Positions 16,838 to 25,529 of a stretch of DNA of 64,000 nucleotides are shown one piece after another. The position numbers were made by a program, and so were the translations under genes. The stretch is from an uncultured Dysosmobacter sp. (GTDB lineage Bacteria; Bacillota; Clostridia; Oscillospirales; Oscillospiraceae), in the NCBI RefSeq assembly GCF_947631165.1, contig NZ_CANRKH010000010.1, positions 28,475 through 92,474 of the forward strand. Direction: 5' to 3'. Position 1 is the stretch's first letter. Each line of letters starts with the position of its first letter. The notes under the pieces were generated by a model that saw only the letters and a list, made by a program, of their open reading frames with translations, was not told the origin of the DNA and did no database searches.

Positions 16838-18256
16838 TCACGTATTGTCCCGGCTGATAGGCTCCCGGATCAGCAGCCGCCGCAGCGCCTTGCCGTTGAA
16901 GGGAATCAGGGGATAGAGATAGCCCTTTCCCACCAGCGGCTTGGTGGTGGCCAGCAGCGCCAGGATGCCCAGGGTCCCCAGCACAAAGCCCCAGACGTCG
17001 AACATCGCCGTCACCACCAGCAGCACGACCCGCAGCAACTTGAAGGCGTAGCCCATCTCATAGCTGGGCTGTGCAAAGCCCGCCACGGACACGAAGGCCA
17101 TATATACCAGCACCTCCGGCCCCAGCCACCCCGCCTGGACAGCGAAGTCGCCCAAAATCAGCGCCCCCAGCATGGAGAAGGAGTTGGACAGGGAGTCCGG
17201 CGTATTCAGCGACGCCAGCTTCAAAACGTCGATCAGAAATTCCACCACCAGCAGCTGGCTCAGCAGTCCCAAGGACGCCGGCTCCGGCGAGGAGAGGAAC
17301 TCCAGCCATTCCGGCAGCCGCCCCGGCTCGCTGACCATCAGATACCAGGCGGGGGTTATGAACAGGGAGATGAGAAACACCACGATCCGCAGCAGCCGGA
17401 GATAGGTCCCCACCAGCGGTGGGAAATAAAATTCGTTGGCCTCCTGGGTAAAATCAAAAAAGGTGGTGGGCAGGATCATCACCGAGGGGGAGTTGTCCAC
17501 CATCAGCACGATGTTGCCCTCCATGATGCTGGCGGCGGCACTGTCGGGCCGCTCGGTGTAGCGAACCTTGGGGAAGGGATTGTACCACTGCTTGGGCCGG
17601 ATGGCCTCCGCCACGCTCTCCTGGGACATGGAGAGGGACTTCACATCGATGGACTGCAGCTTCTCCCGCACCTGGGCCAACAGCTTCTGGTCGACCCGGT
17701 CGTCCAGATAGCACAGCACCGCGTCGGTGTGGGAGCGGGTCCCCACCTTGTGGCCCTCCATGGTAAGATGGGGGTCCCGGATGCGGCGGCGCAGCAGGGC
17801 CATGTTGGGCACCACCGCCTCGACGAAGCCGTCGTGGGCGCCCCGCAGCACCTTGCCGTCCATCGGCTCCCCCACGCTGCGGGCGGGATAGTCCTTGCAG
17901 TCCATCAAAATGCCGCCGGCCATGCCCTCCAGCAGCAGCAGGCTCTTGCCCAGCAGCACCGACGTCACGATATCGTCCACATCAAAGCTGACGTTGGTCT
18001 CGGAGAAGGTGACAAACCGGTCCGCGAAGGCCTGGGCCTCCGTCACCGTGGCCAGGTCCTCCGGCTTCAGCGCCAGCCAGAAGGCCCCCATCCGCTCCAG
18101 GGTCTCGTCCTTGCCATAGCCGTCGATGACCCACAGCCTGGCCCGGCGGCCGCCGATCAGATAATCCCGGCTCACCACGTCGCAGCTCCGGCCCACGCCC
18201 AGCAGGCCGTCGAACCGGCGCACATTGTCCATGTGATCCTTTGAGAGTTGTTCCAT
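16838..18256 (-). CDS. Spore germination protein, GerA/SpoVAF family
   Basis: Membrane protein of the GerA A-subunit family, found in the inner spore membrane, where it takes part in nutrient-triggered germination or its amplification. The 472-residue form starts at ATG 18256 after GGAGGTGGAGC. Residues 1-240 are a soluble domain with GGRRARLWVIDGYGKDE, ETNVSFDVDDIVTSVLLGKS and the block YTERPDSAAASIMEGNIVLMVD. After that come about five membrane segments (starting LLRIVVFLISLFITPAWYL). The N-terminal region looks more like SpoVAF than a typical germinant receptor. No GerB or GerC partner lies next to it, which also fits a SpoVAF-type role. It implies a spore-forming host. Confidence 0.88.
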   Translation of the reverse strand: MEQLSKDHMDNVRRFDGLLGVGRSCDVVSRDYLIGGRRARLWVIDGYGKDETLERMGAFWLALKPEDLATVTEAQAFADRFVTFSETNVSFDVDDIVTSVLLGKSLLLLEGMAGGILMDCKDYPARSVGEPMDGKVLRGAHDGFVEAVVPNMALLRRRIRDPHLTMEGHKVGTRSHTDAVLCYLDDRVDQKLLAQVREKLQSIDVKSLSMSQESVAEAIRPKQWYNPFPKVRYTERPDSAAASIMEGNIVLMVDNSPSVMILPTTFFDFTQEANEFYFPPLVGTYLRLLRIVVFLISLFITPAWYLMVSEPGRLPEWLEFLSSPEPASLGLLSQLLVVEFLIDVLKLASLNTPDSLSNSFSMLGALILGDFAVQAGWLGPEVLVYMAFVSVAGFAQPSYEMGYAFKLLRVVLLVVTAMFDVWGFVLGTLGILALLATTKPLVGKGYLYPLIPFNGKALRRLLIREPISRDNT

Positions 18257-18351
18257 GCTCCACCTCCGTCGATGCCCTCCGCAAACGGGGACGGAGCTAG
18301 TATGTGCCGGAAATGGGCGGCATATCCATCTTTCCCGGCGCAGCAAAGAAG

Positions 18352-18379
18352 AAGGCCCGGACAAAAGTCCGGGCCTTTT
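18352..18379 (-). terminator. Terminator of the surface-protein gene
   Basis: AAGGCCCGGAC-AAAA-GTCCGGGCCTT is a perfect 11-bp stem followed on the minus strand by TTCTTCTTTG. It lies 29 bp past the stop of the surface-protein gene. Confidence 0.8.
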
Positions 18380-18407
18380 GGCTGTTTATTTGTCCGCTAT
18401 TGGGAGA

Positions 18408-20345
18408 TCAGATCTCCTGCTCCCGCTTTTTGTTGGAGCACAGGACCCAGGCCAGAGCCAGGCCGGAAGCGGCCAGGGTCAAGGCCCACAGGGCGCTCAT
18501 ATCGCCGGTCTGGGGGATCTCGGACAGAGGCACTTCCTCCTCCGGCAGCTCCTCCAGGGGGATCTCCTCCTCGGGCGCTTCTTCCAGAGGCGTTTCCTCC
18601 TCCGGCAGGTCGGTCAGGGGCACGTCGGGATCGGGCAGTTCAGGATCGGGGTCTGGATCGGGATCTGGATCGGGATCAGGATCGCTGCCACCGCCGCCCC
18701 CGCCGGAGGGCGTGTTCTCTTTCCACTGGGCGATCAGCGTCACATCACTGGTCATTTTCAGCGGGCTATTTCCGTCAACGGGTTTTCCCTCGCTGTCGAC
18801 CCAGCCGGTAAACGTAAATCCGTCCCGTGCAAATTCGGCATCTTCCGCGCCGCCGAGCACGGTATGTTCGCCGTCGGCAACATATTTGCCGCCGTCGTAC
18901 TGGTTCCCATTGCCGTCAACGTAGGTGACGGTGTACACCGCGCCGGAGGTCACCGCCGTGCCGTCAGTCAGTTTCGTCGCGAGTCTGCTGTTCTCGTTGA
19001 AACGCGGGGTGATTGTATTAACAACGCCAGAACCCCATGCACCGCCGTCAATGTAGCCCGCCTGATAGCGATAACCGTCCTCCTTGTCTTCGCTCGGCAC
19101 ATCCATGCCTTGAACATTGGAGATGGTGACCGACGAGGCGACGCCGACAACAAGCAGATCATTACCGGCCTTGCCGGCCGTGTTTCCATAGAGGCTGCCG
19201 CCGGTGACCGCAACTGTGGCTTCATTGACTCCAATACCGCCGCCGCCAGTCACAGCAGTATTTTTGGTGATTGTTGTATCTGTGATCGTAGTCGTGCCCT
19301 CTACGGCATAAATGCCGCCGCCCGTATGCGTAACGAGGCTGCTGTTTGCTTCGTTTCCAGTGATCTCACTGTTCTCGATCGTCATGTTGCCGCCATTGGT
19401 AATGCCGCCGCCGCAGCTTTCCGCCACATTGCCGGAAATGGTAGAGTCTGTGATCGTCACTGTGCTGTCCGCACCGTTATTACTAGTGGAATCGTTATAC
19501 ACACCGCCGCCGAAATGCGCCGCTGTGTTGTTTGTGATCTCTGTACCATCGGTGATCGTCACAGAGGAGCCGCCATAGTAGCTGTTGCCAGTCACATGGA
19601 TGCCGCCTCCGTCGCCTTCGTTGCCTCTTTGGGCCGTATTCTCGGAGATCACGCTGTCCTTGACCTCCAGCGTTCCATTGTATACCGAAATGCCGCCGCC
19701 ATTTTTCGCTGCATTGTCAGTGATCGTAACATTCTCCACGGTGACATCGCTTCTGTCCACCATGATACCGCCACCGCCGCCATTTTGCGCTGTGTTGCCA
19801 GTGATCGTAACATTCTGCACAGTGGCTTCGCCCTCGCTCACATAGATGCCGCCACCGCCGGTGTTGGTGCCGCCATTTGTCGCAGTGTTTCCAGTGATCG
19901 TAACATTCTCCACGGTGACATCGCTCTTTATCACTTTGATGCCGCCGCCAGAGTATGCGTTGCCGCCGGTGATCGTGCCGTTTACAGCCGTTTCATTGCC
20001 ATCAGCATCTATCGCTTTCGCGCTGCTGGTGATGGTCACTTCGGCGCCGTCCTTCACTGTGATGACGCTCTCCTTTTTATCCTCATCGCCGCTCAGGGTA
20101 TGACCGTTCAAGTCCAGCTCAATGTCCTTCTCTTTAATGGTAACATTGGCCGTCTCATCGCTGGTCAGGGTGACGGACTTCTCCGCGTAGTCGATCGCAT
20201 CCTGAAGCTTTTCGTCCGCGAACTCCTTCTCACGCTCCGTGTCCTTATCCGCGATCGACGCCGCCAGCGCGGCGCCCGAGATGTTTACCGCCACTGCCGC
20301 CGACAGCGCCAGCGACAGCAGCTTCCGCAGTGTTTTGTTTGCCAT
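18408..20345 (-). CDS. Sortase-anchored beta-helix surface protein
   Basis: A 645-residue secreted protein. Residues 1-29 are a signal peptide (KLLSLALSAAVAVNISGAALA). The middle (about 60-400) has many imperfect repeats of the TVENVTITGNTA / GGGI type, as in right-handed parallel beta-helix adhesins and pectate-lyase-like folds. A short FTGWVDSEGKP block near 500-535 resembles Listeria-Bacteroides (InlB-type) repeats. A DPDP repeat and a Pro/Glu-rich spacer follow, then IPQTG at about 610-614, a hydrophobic stretch and NKKREQE. That is the layout of a cell-wall sorting signal with an LPxTG variant. AAGGAG precedes the ATG. Expression is probably controlled by the c-di-GMP-I riboswitch in its leader. 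Confidence 0.9.
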   Translation of the reverse strand: MANKTLRKLLSLALSAAVAVNISGAALAASIADKDTEREKEFADEKLQDAIDYAEKSVTLTSDETANVTIKEKDIELDLNGHTLSGDEDKKESVITVKDGAEVTITSSAKAIDADGNETAVNGTITGGNAYSGGGIKVIKSDVTVENVTITGNTATNGGTNTGGGGIYVSEGEATVQNVTITGNTAQNGGGGGIMVDRSDVTVENVTITDNAAKNGGGISVYNGTLEVKDSVISENTAQRGNEGDGGGIHVTGNSYYGGSSVTITDGTEITNNTAAHFGGGVYNDSTSNNGADSTVTITDSTISGNVAESCGGGITNGGNMTIENSEITGNEANSSLVTHTGGGIYAVEGTTTITDTTITKNTAVTGGGGIGVNEATVAVTGGSLYGNTAGKAGNDLLVVGVASSVTISNVQGMDVPSEDKEDGYRYQAGYIDGGAWGSGVVNTITPRFNENSRLATKLTDGTAVTSGAVYTVTYVDGNGNQYDGGKYVADGEHTVLGGAEDAEFARDGFTFTGWVDSEGKPVDGNSPLKMTSDVTLIAQWKENTPSGGGGGGSDPDPDPDPDPDPDPELPDPDVPLTDLPEEETPLEEAPEEEIPLEELPEEEVPLSEIPQTGDMSALWALTLAASGLALAWVLCSNKKREQEI

Positions 20346-20382
20346 CTTACATTCTCCTTTTAAAAAATTTTAAAAATCGAAT

Positions 20383-20470
20383 GAAATCGGCAGCCGGGCT
20401 GGCCTGGCGGTCTCCCGCTTTAGCCCCCTTAGCTTTGCGTGCCGGGGATTTCCCCCGGTTTGCCATTTCG
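20383..20470 (-). ncRNA. c-di-GMP-I (GEMM-I) riboswitch
   Basis: On the minus strand the leader of the surface-protein gene reads GGCAAACC, a GAAA-capped CCGGGG/CCCCGG stem, then ACGCAAAGC, then GGGGGCTAAAG, and ends with GCCAGCCCGGCTGCCGA. These are the conserved blocks of the GEMM-I aptamer, in the right order and spacing. The closing stem is GAAAT..GGCA with TGCC.GATTTC. The base matching position 20 of the Vc2 aptamer is G, which in known examples favours c-di-GMP over cGAMP. It ends 37 bases before the start codon. No clear terminator lies between, so control may act on ribosome access or mRNA stability. Confidence 0.88.
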
Positions 20471-20717
20471 TTTCCTTCATATGCGGCTCCCCGCACGTGG
20501 TCAGATCTTTTCTGCCATGTTACACATGGCAGAAGAAAAGGGTGCCCTTTTCTTGCGCGCTTGTTTGGCCGCCCGCAGTGCGCCGTCCCTGCTCCGCGGT
20601 CTGAAACATGATAACAGCCTCTTCTCACTCCTTTCTCTCCAAACTTCCAATCAAGCTGCGGCCCCATATCTTATGGCCGCGAAGTTCTCTTCTTCTGATT
20701 GCAGGGTTATTATAGCA
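20471..20717 (-). promoter_or_regulatory. Promoter and long leader of the surface-protein gene
   Basis: An extended -10 TGCTATAAT lies at 20709-20717 on the minus strand. Between it and the riboswitch is about 240 bases of leader with two hairpins: AGAAAAGGG/CCCTTTTCT near 20540-20558 and TTCTGCCATGT/ACATGGCAGAA near 20508-20535. A 29-codon ORF starts after AAAGGAG but I cannot support it as a gene. Confidence 0.55.
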
Positions 20718-20839
20718 CATGTCGGTTACAAATACGGTTACATTTTCCTATTTTTTCTTCATAGTTCAATAAAAAATACACACAAAATATGCCAACACAT
20801 TTTTACATATTTTATAAGAATTTCACAACCAGAAAATGA

Positions 20840-20868
20840 AAGGCCCGGACTTTCGTCCGGGTCCTTTT
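20840..20868 (+). terminator. Hairpin in the 20.7-21.0 kb spacer
   Basis: AAGGCCCGGAC-TTTC-GTCCGGGTCCTTTT is a stem nearly identical to the terminator at 18352-18379, with one G-U pair. No gene lies beside it on the plus strand; the region 20718-20975 holds no gene and is AT-rich. Confidence 0.5.
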
Positions 20869-20975
20869 GCTCCGCAGCTCCTGGAGATGTGAAAATATCC
20901 ATTACGAAACGGCATACTTTTGTCTGATATTCCGCTTTGTTGTCACTTTTGCGGATCTTTGTGCCGGAGCGCGCC

Positions 20976-21007
20976 AAAAAGCCGCCTGCCGAAAGGCAGG
21001 CGGCTTT
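20976..21007 (-). terminator. Terminator of the pho operon
   Basis: AAAGCCGCCTGCC-TTTC-GGCAGGCGGCTTTTT on the minus strand, 10 bp past the stop of the phoR gene; a perfect stem with a T-run. Confidence 0.92.
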
Positions 21008-21016
21008 CCTGTGGAT

Positions 21017-22675
21017 TCAACTCCTCGCCAGGGGAAAGGTCACGGTAAAGGCGCTGCCCTTGCCCGGCTCACTTTCCAGGGCCACTCTGGCTCCCAGATA
21101 AGCCGCGCCGTGCTTCACAATGGAAAGGCCCAGGCCCGTCCCCCCGCCGGAGTGGCTTTTGTCGGCCCGGTAGAACCGTTCGAATACCCGCTCCCGCTCC
21201 TCTGGCGGGATGCCCACACCGGTGTCCCGAACGGAGAGGACGGCCCCCTCCGGCCCATTCTCCACAGTGACGGCCACCGCACCGCCCTGCCGGTTATAGG
21301 CTACGGCGTTGTCGCAGAGGTTGTACACGATCTCCTCCACGATCTGCGGCACGCCCCAGACCGGCGCGGGACCGCCCTCCAGGGTCATGGTCACCTGACG
21401 CCGCTCCGCCGCCGGGGCCAACTGCTCCAGCACGCGGGCGGCCTGGCTGTATAGGTCCACCGCCTCCCAGCTCCCGGCGAATCCGCCCTCGTCCAGGCGT
21501 GAGAGCTGGATGATATCGTCCACCATGTCAATGAGCCGCTGGGCCTCCCGGCGGATGTTCCCGGCGAAATGGGGAATGTCTGCCTCCCGCACCATGCCGT
21601 TTTCCAGGATCTCCGCCGTACCCAGGATGGTGGTCAGGGGCGTTTTCAGCTCGTGGGACACGTTGGCGGTGAATTCCCGCCGCAGCGCCTCCCGCCGCTC
21701 TCTCTCCGTCACGTCCAGAATGACCAGCACCGCGCCGGAGGGTGCGCCGTCCCGCTCCGCGGGGCTGGCGAACACCTGGCGGCAAACGCCGTCCCGGTCC
21801 AGCAGCGTCTCCCAGGCCCGGCCCGCCAGGGCCTCCTCCACGCAGCGGCGGAAGCCCGCCTCCCGGTCCAGCGCCAGCACGCTCTCCCCCAGCGGCGTCT
21901 CCTCTGCCCCCAGCAGCTCCAGGGCGGCCTTGTTGCAGGACAGCAGCCGGGTATCCCGGTCGATGACCAGCAGGCCCTCCTGCATGTGCTCCGTAATGGT
22001 GTTGAACTCCTCCCGCTGCCGCACCAGGTCCGCCATCTGCCGCCGGATGCGGCGATTCTGGTCCCGGAGCTTCCCCACCAGAGGGGCCAGCTCCTCATAG
22101 GCCGTCTCCCCGCCGGGGTCCTCGGGGTCGATGGCGTTGATAGGGGCCACCAGCCGCTGGGCGACCCGCCCCGCCAGCCACAGCGCCAGGCAGAGAGCCA
22201 GCGCCACCATCAGGAATACCGGCCGCAGTGCCTGCAACACCATCATCCACACGGAGTCCTGATCCTCCGCCAGCCGCAGCACCGTGCCGTCGGACAGCCG
22301 CAGGGCGTAATACGCCGTCTTTTGGCCCAGGGTATCGGACCGGCGGACAGCCGTTCTGCGGCCCAGCAGCAGTGCGTCCCGGACCTCCGTCCGGTCAGCG
22401 TGGTCCCCCATGCCGGCGGAGTCCTCCCAGTTGTCAAACAGCACCGCGCCATTGCTGTCGATCCAGGTGATCCGCTTGATCTCCGGCAGGCCGCCGGTGA
22501 GATAGGCTCCGCCGTGGATCTCTATGCCTCGGGCGATATATGCGGCGCTCTGGGCCAGTTCCTCTGTCACCCGTTCCTCGAAGAAGTCGTGAAGAACCCA
22601 CACGATCAGCACCAGGCTGGCGGCCTCCACTGCCAGCGCCACCGCCAGGATGGCTCGGAAGATATGCCGTTTCAT
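21017..22675 (-). CDS. phoR: Phosphate-sensing histidine kinase PhoR
   Basis: Membrane sensor kinase that phosphorylates PhoB under phosphate limitation. The 552-residue form starts at ATG 22675 (MKRHIFRAIL) after GGAGG; its start overlaps the phoB stop by 4 bp. Residues 1-35 and about 155-185 are membrane segments flanking an extracytoplasmic loop, followed by HAMP, a PAS domain (TEHMQEGLLVIDRDTRLLSCN), HisKA with ANVSHELKTPLT and HATPase with NAVAYN, DTGVGI and GTGLGLSIV. It is the last gene of pstSCAB-phoU-HD-phoB-phoR. PhoU and Pst probably signal through it. Confidence 0.95.
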   Translation of the reverse strand: MKRHIFRAILAVALAVEAASLVLIVWVLHDFFEERVTEELAQSAAYIARGIEIHGGAYLTGGLPEIKRITWIDSNGAVLFDNWEDSAGMGDHADRTEVRDALLLGRRTAVRRSDTLGQKTAYYALRLSDGTVLRLAEDQDSVWMMVLQALRPVFLMVALALCLALWLAGRVAQRLVAPINAIDPEDPGGETAYEELAPLVGKLRDQNRRIRRQMADLVRQREEFNTITEHMQEGLLVIDRDTRLLSCNKAALELLGAEETPLGESVLALDREAGFRRCVEEALAGRAWETLLDRDGVCRQVFASPAERDGAPSGAVLVILDVTERERREALRREFTANVSHELKTPLTTILGTAEILENGMVREADIPHFAGNIRREAQRLIDMVDDIIQLSRLDEGGFAGSWEAVDLYSQAARVLEQLAPAAERRQVTMTLEGGPAPVWGVPQIVEEIVYNLCDNAVAYNRQGGAVAVTVENGPEGAVLSVRDTGVGIPPEERERVFERFYRADKSHSGGGTGLGLSIVKHGAAYLGARVALESEPGKGSAFTVTFPLARS

Positions 22676-23346
22676 CTCTGGTCCTCCGGACTGATCTTGT
22701 AGCCGTAGCCCCGGACGGTCTCGATGCAGGCTCCCGCATCTCCCAGCTTCTGCCGCAGGGTGCGGATATGTACGTCCACGGTGCGGCTCTCGCCGGTGAA
22801 GGCATAGCCCCACACATCCTGGAGCAGCCGCTCCCGGGTCAGGACCTTTCCCTGGCTCTTCAGCAGCAGGCAGAGCATCTCGAACTCCTTTTGCGTCAGT
22901 GCCACAGGCCGGCCGTCCGCCTCCACGGTGTGGCGGCCTGGGTCCACTGTCAGGCGGCCGCAGCGGTATGCCGCCGTCTCCGGGGCCGTCCGCCGCAGCA
23001 GCGCCCGGATGCGGGAGAGCAGCTCCAGCATCCCGAAGGGCTTGGCCACATAGTCGTCGGCCCCGGCGTCCAGGCCCAGCACCTTGTCATACTCGGTGCC
23101 CCTGGCCGTCAGCATGATGACCGGCAGAGCGGCGGTAACGGGATCGGCCCGCAGCTTTTTCAGCACGGACAGGCCGTCCTCCTCCGGCAGCATGATGTCC
23201 AGCAGCGCCAGCGCGGGGAGCCGGTCCGTCATGGCGGTCCAGAATTCCGAGGGGCGCTCAAAGCCCCGGGCCTCCAGGCCCTGGGCGTTCAGTGTGTAGA
23301 TCACCAGATCCCGAATACTGGGATCGTCCTCCAGTAAATAGATCAT
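22672..23346 (-). CDS. phoB: Phosphate response regulator PhoB
   Basis: An OmpR/PhoB-type response regulator of 224 residues. The receiver has the acidic pair LLEDDPS, the phosphorylation site in LLDIMLPEEDG and the conserved lysine in YVAKPF. The C-terminal winged helix reads ALTQKEFEMLCLLLKS and ends in TVDVHIRTLRQKLGD and RGYGYK. It activates the phosphate regulon by binding direct repeats such as those found before pstS. It overlaps phoR by 4 bp and follows the HD-protein gene by 22 bp. Confidence 0.96.
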   Translation of the reverse strand: MIYLLEDDPSIRDLVIYTLNAQGLEARGFERPSEFWTAMTDRLPALALLDIMLPEEDGLSVLKKLRADPVTAALPVIMLTARGTEYDKVLGLDAGADDYVAKPFGMLELLSRIRALLRRTAPETAAYRCGRLTVDPGRHTVEADGRPVALTQKEFEMLCLLLKSQGKVLTRERLLQDVWGYAFTGESRTVDVHIRTLRQKLGDAGACIETVRGYGYKISPEDQR

Positions 23347-23368
23347 CCTTGCCTCCTGTTCAGGCGCA

Positions 23369-24028
23369 TCAGATCAGCTGCTGTTCGTTGATCATCAGCT
23401 TGAATTGCAGCCCCAGCTTTTCCGCCGCCTTGCGGCAGAGGATCATCCGCTGCATGAATATCTCAAAGTAGTCCATCACGGAGCCGTACTTGGTATCGAC
23501 CGACAGCTTCAGCTTGATGAGGGTGTGCTCCTCGTTGATCTTCAGCACGGACTTTTTCACCGAATAATTGACCCGGTCGTGGATATCGAAGGTGGTGGGG
23601 TCCTGGTTCCGGACCCGGCTGCGGCGTACGTCGGACTTGTCCGCCAGGATCAGCGCCGCCGCCACGGCGTTCACCGGCAGGCCGGTGCCCTCATCGTGGT
23701 TGCCGATGGCGGTGACGATGGTGGCGATCTCCTCCGGGCAGCAATCCATGTGGTCCAGGATGCGGAAGGCCATCACTGCCCCGGATTGGGAGTGGTCGAT
23801 GCGGTTCACCAGATTGCCGATATCGTGGAGATAACCGGCGATCTTGGCCAGCTCCACCGTTCGGGCCGGATAGCCCAGGGTCTCCAGGATATAGCCCGCC
23901 TTCTCCGCCACCGCCGTCACATGGGCGAAGCTGTGCTCCGTGAAGCCCAGGGCGATCAGAGATTCGTCCGCCCGCTGGATATAGACCCGGACGGCCGGGT
24001 CGTTTTTCACCTGTTCATAGGTCAGCAT
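23369..24028 (-). CDS. HD-domain phosphohydrolase in the pho operon
   Basis: A 219-residue protein from ATG 24028, where AGGAGG lies 8 bases upstream; the track ORF begins in the preceding hairpin. Metal-binding residues of the HD superfamily can be seen: H36 in SFAHVTAV, H68-D69 in GYLHDIGN, a further His-Asp in AIGNHDEG and Asp in LADKSDV. The motifs suggest hydrolysis of a nucleotide or other phosphate ester. I cannot name the substrate. It is placed between phoU and phoB and so is likely co-induced by phosphate starvation. HD proteins are not part of the classical Pho operon, so this gene deserves notice. Confidence 0.88.
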   Translation of the reverse strand: MLTYEQVKNDPAVRVYIQRADESLIALGFTEHSFAHVTAVAEKAGYILETLGYPARTVELAKIAGYLHDIGNLVNRIDHSQSGAVMAFRILDHMDCCPEEIATIVTAIGNHDEGTGLPVNAVAAALILADKSDVRRSRVRNQDPTTFDIHDRVNYSVKKSVLKINEEHTLIKLKLSVDTKYGSVMDYFEIFMQRMILCRKAAEKLGLQFKLMINEQQLI

Positions 24029-24057
24029 AAGCTCGTCCTCCTGTTCAGAACTGTTTT

Positions 24058-24094
24058 GGGGCGGCGCGGGCCGGGGCAAGGCCCGCGCCGCCCC
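24058..24094 (-). other. Strong hairpin between phoU and the HD gene
   Basis: GGGGCGGCGCGGGCC and GGCCCGCGCCGCCCC form a perfect 15-bp stem with a 7-base loop. On the minus strand it is followed by AAAACAG, with no T-run. It may stop 3' decay or partly reduce transcription, giving more Pst and PhoU than PhoB and PhoR. Confidence 0.7.
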
Positions 24095-24110
24095 GGCAGA
24101 TGTCCGCCCC

Positions 24111-24758
24111 TCAATTATTGGAGGGGTGAACGCCTGTCAGGGCATACTCCACCCACTCCGCCACATTGGTGGCGTGGTCGCCGATGCGCTCCAGATACTT
24201 GGCCACCATCAGCAGGTCCAGGCCCTGGCCGCCGTAAGCGGCATCGGCGGCGATCAGGGCGATCAGTTCCGCCTTCACCTGATCGAACAGGGCATCCACC
24301 TCGTCGTCGGCGGCGCAGACCTGGCGAGCCAGGTCCAGGTCCCGCTTCACGAAGGAGTCCACGCTGTCCGTTACCATGGAGATCACCGCCCGGGCCATGT
24401 CCGGGATGTGGGAGACGCAGCTGTCCGGCGGCAGGCGCACATGGGCCGTCAGCTCCGCGATGTCCGCCGCCTGGTCGCCGATGCGCTCCAGGTCCGAAAT
24501 CATTTTCAGCGCCGCCGAGATGTTCCGCAGGTCCCGGGCCACCGGCTGCTGCCGCAGCAGCAGCTTCAGGCAGAGGTTCTCCACTTCCCGCTCCGCCTGA
24601 TCCAGCTCCCGCTCCTTCTCCATAGCGGTCTCCGCCAGGGCGCGCTGGTCCTTCAGCAGGGCCTCCGCCGCGGCGGAGATGGCCTCCTCGCACAGCGCGC
24701 CCATGCGGATCAGCTCCACGTGCAGCCGTTCCAGCTGCTGGTCAAACCGGTCCCTCAT
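24111..24758 (-). CDS. phoU: Phosphate uptake regulator PhoU
   Basis: A cytoplasmic, all-helical, 215-residue protein made of two PhoU three-helix repeats. Each carries the metal-contacting motif: ISDLERIGDQAADIAE in the first half and LERIGDHATNVAEW in the second. PhoU lowers Pst transport and keeps PhoR in its inhibiting state when phosphate is plentiful. It begins one base after pstB, so the genes are tightly coupled. Confidence 0.97.
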   Translation of the reverse strand: MRDRFDQQLERLHVELIRMGALCEEAISAAAEALLKDQRALAETAMEKERELDQAEREVENLCLKLLLRQQPVARDLRNISAALKMISDLERIGDQAADIAELTAHVRLPPDSCVSHIPDMARAVISMVTDSVDSFVKRDLDLARQVCAADDEVDALFDQVKAELIALIAADAAYGGQGLDLLMVAKYLERIGDHATNVAEWVEYALTGVHPSNN

Positions 24759-24759
24759 A

Positions 24760-25515
24760 TCAGCCGAACCTCCCTGTGATATAGTCCTCTGTGCGCTTGT
24801 CCTTCGGATCGGAGAACATCTGCTCCGTCCTGCCGAACTCCACCAGCTCCCCCAGCAGGAAGAAGGCGGTGTTGTCGGAGACCCGGGCAGCCTGCTGCAT
24901 GTTATGGGTTACCATGACTACAGTATACTGGTTTTTCAGCTCCGCCGCAAGGTCTTCGATCCTAGAAGTTGAAATAGGGTCTAAAGCGCTGGTGGATTCG
25001 TCCATCAGCAGCACCTCCGGCTCCACCGCCAAGGCCCGGGCAATGCACAGCCGCTGCTGCTGCCCGCCGGAGAGGCCTAGGGCGCTCTTTTTCAGCCGGT
25101 CCTTTACCTCGTCCCAGATGGCGGCGGAGCGGAGGGCGCTCTCCACAATCTCGTCCAGCTTCACTTTGGAGCGGACGCCGTGAGTCCGGGGACCGTAAGC
25201 CACGTTGTCATAGATGCTCATGGGGAAGGGGTTGGCCTTCTGGAACACCATGCCCACCCGCTTGCGCAGCCAGGTGGCGTCCACATTGGGACCATAGATG
25301 TCCTGGCCCCGGTAATTCACCGTGCCGGTGATGCGGACAGAGGGGATCAAGTCGTTCATGCGGTTCAGCGTCCGCAGGAAGGTGGACTTGCCGCAGCCGG
25401 AGGGGCCGATAAAGGCCGTGATCTCGTGCTCCGGAATGTCAATGCTCACGCTGCGGAGGGCCTGGTTCTGCCCATAGTACAGGTCCAGGTTTTCCACTTG
25501 AATAATCGTCGGCAT
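24760..25515 (-). CDS. pstB: Phosphate ABC transporter ATPase
   Basis: The ATP-hydrolysing subunit of the high-affinity Pst importer. The 251-residue form starts at ATG 25515 ([10 protein letters not shown]) after AGGAG; the GTG at 25533 in the track overlaps the pstA stop and has no site. Motifs: Walker [10 protein letters not shown], signature LSGGQQQR, Walker B EVLLMDES, switch histidine in MVTHN. The block [11 protein letters not shown] is characteristic of PstB. It follows pstA by 14 bp. Confidence 0.98.
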   Translation of the reverse strand: MPTIIQVENLDLYYGQNQALRSVSIDIPEHEITAFIGPSGCGKSTFLRTLNRMNDLIPSVRITGTVNYRGQDIYGPNVDATWLRKRVGMVFQKANPFPMSIYDNVAYGPRTHGVRSKVKLDEIVESALRSAAIWDEVKDRLKKSALGLSGGQQQRLCIARALAVEPEVLLMDESTSALDPISTSRIEDLAAELKNQYTVVMVTHNMQQAARVSDNTAFFLLGELVEFGRTEQMFSDPKDKRTEDYITGRFG

Positions 25516-25529
25516 GGAAGATTCTCCTA

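Noticed and set aside
18255-20363. 702-residue plus-strand ORF and near-periodic sequence resembling a repeat array
   Set aside because: It is the antisense of the beta-helix surface protein; the repeats are protein repeats, not spaced CRISPR units.
20347-20667. 106-residue minus-strand ORF in the surface-protein leader
   Set aside because: It runs through the c-di-GMP riboswitch and hairpins, is Arg/Lys/Gly-rich and has no family resemblance.
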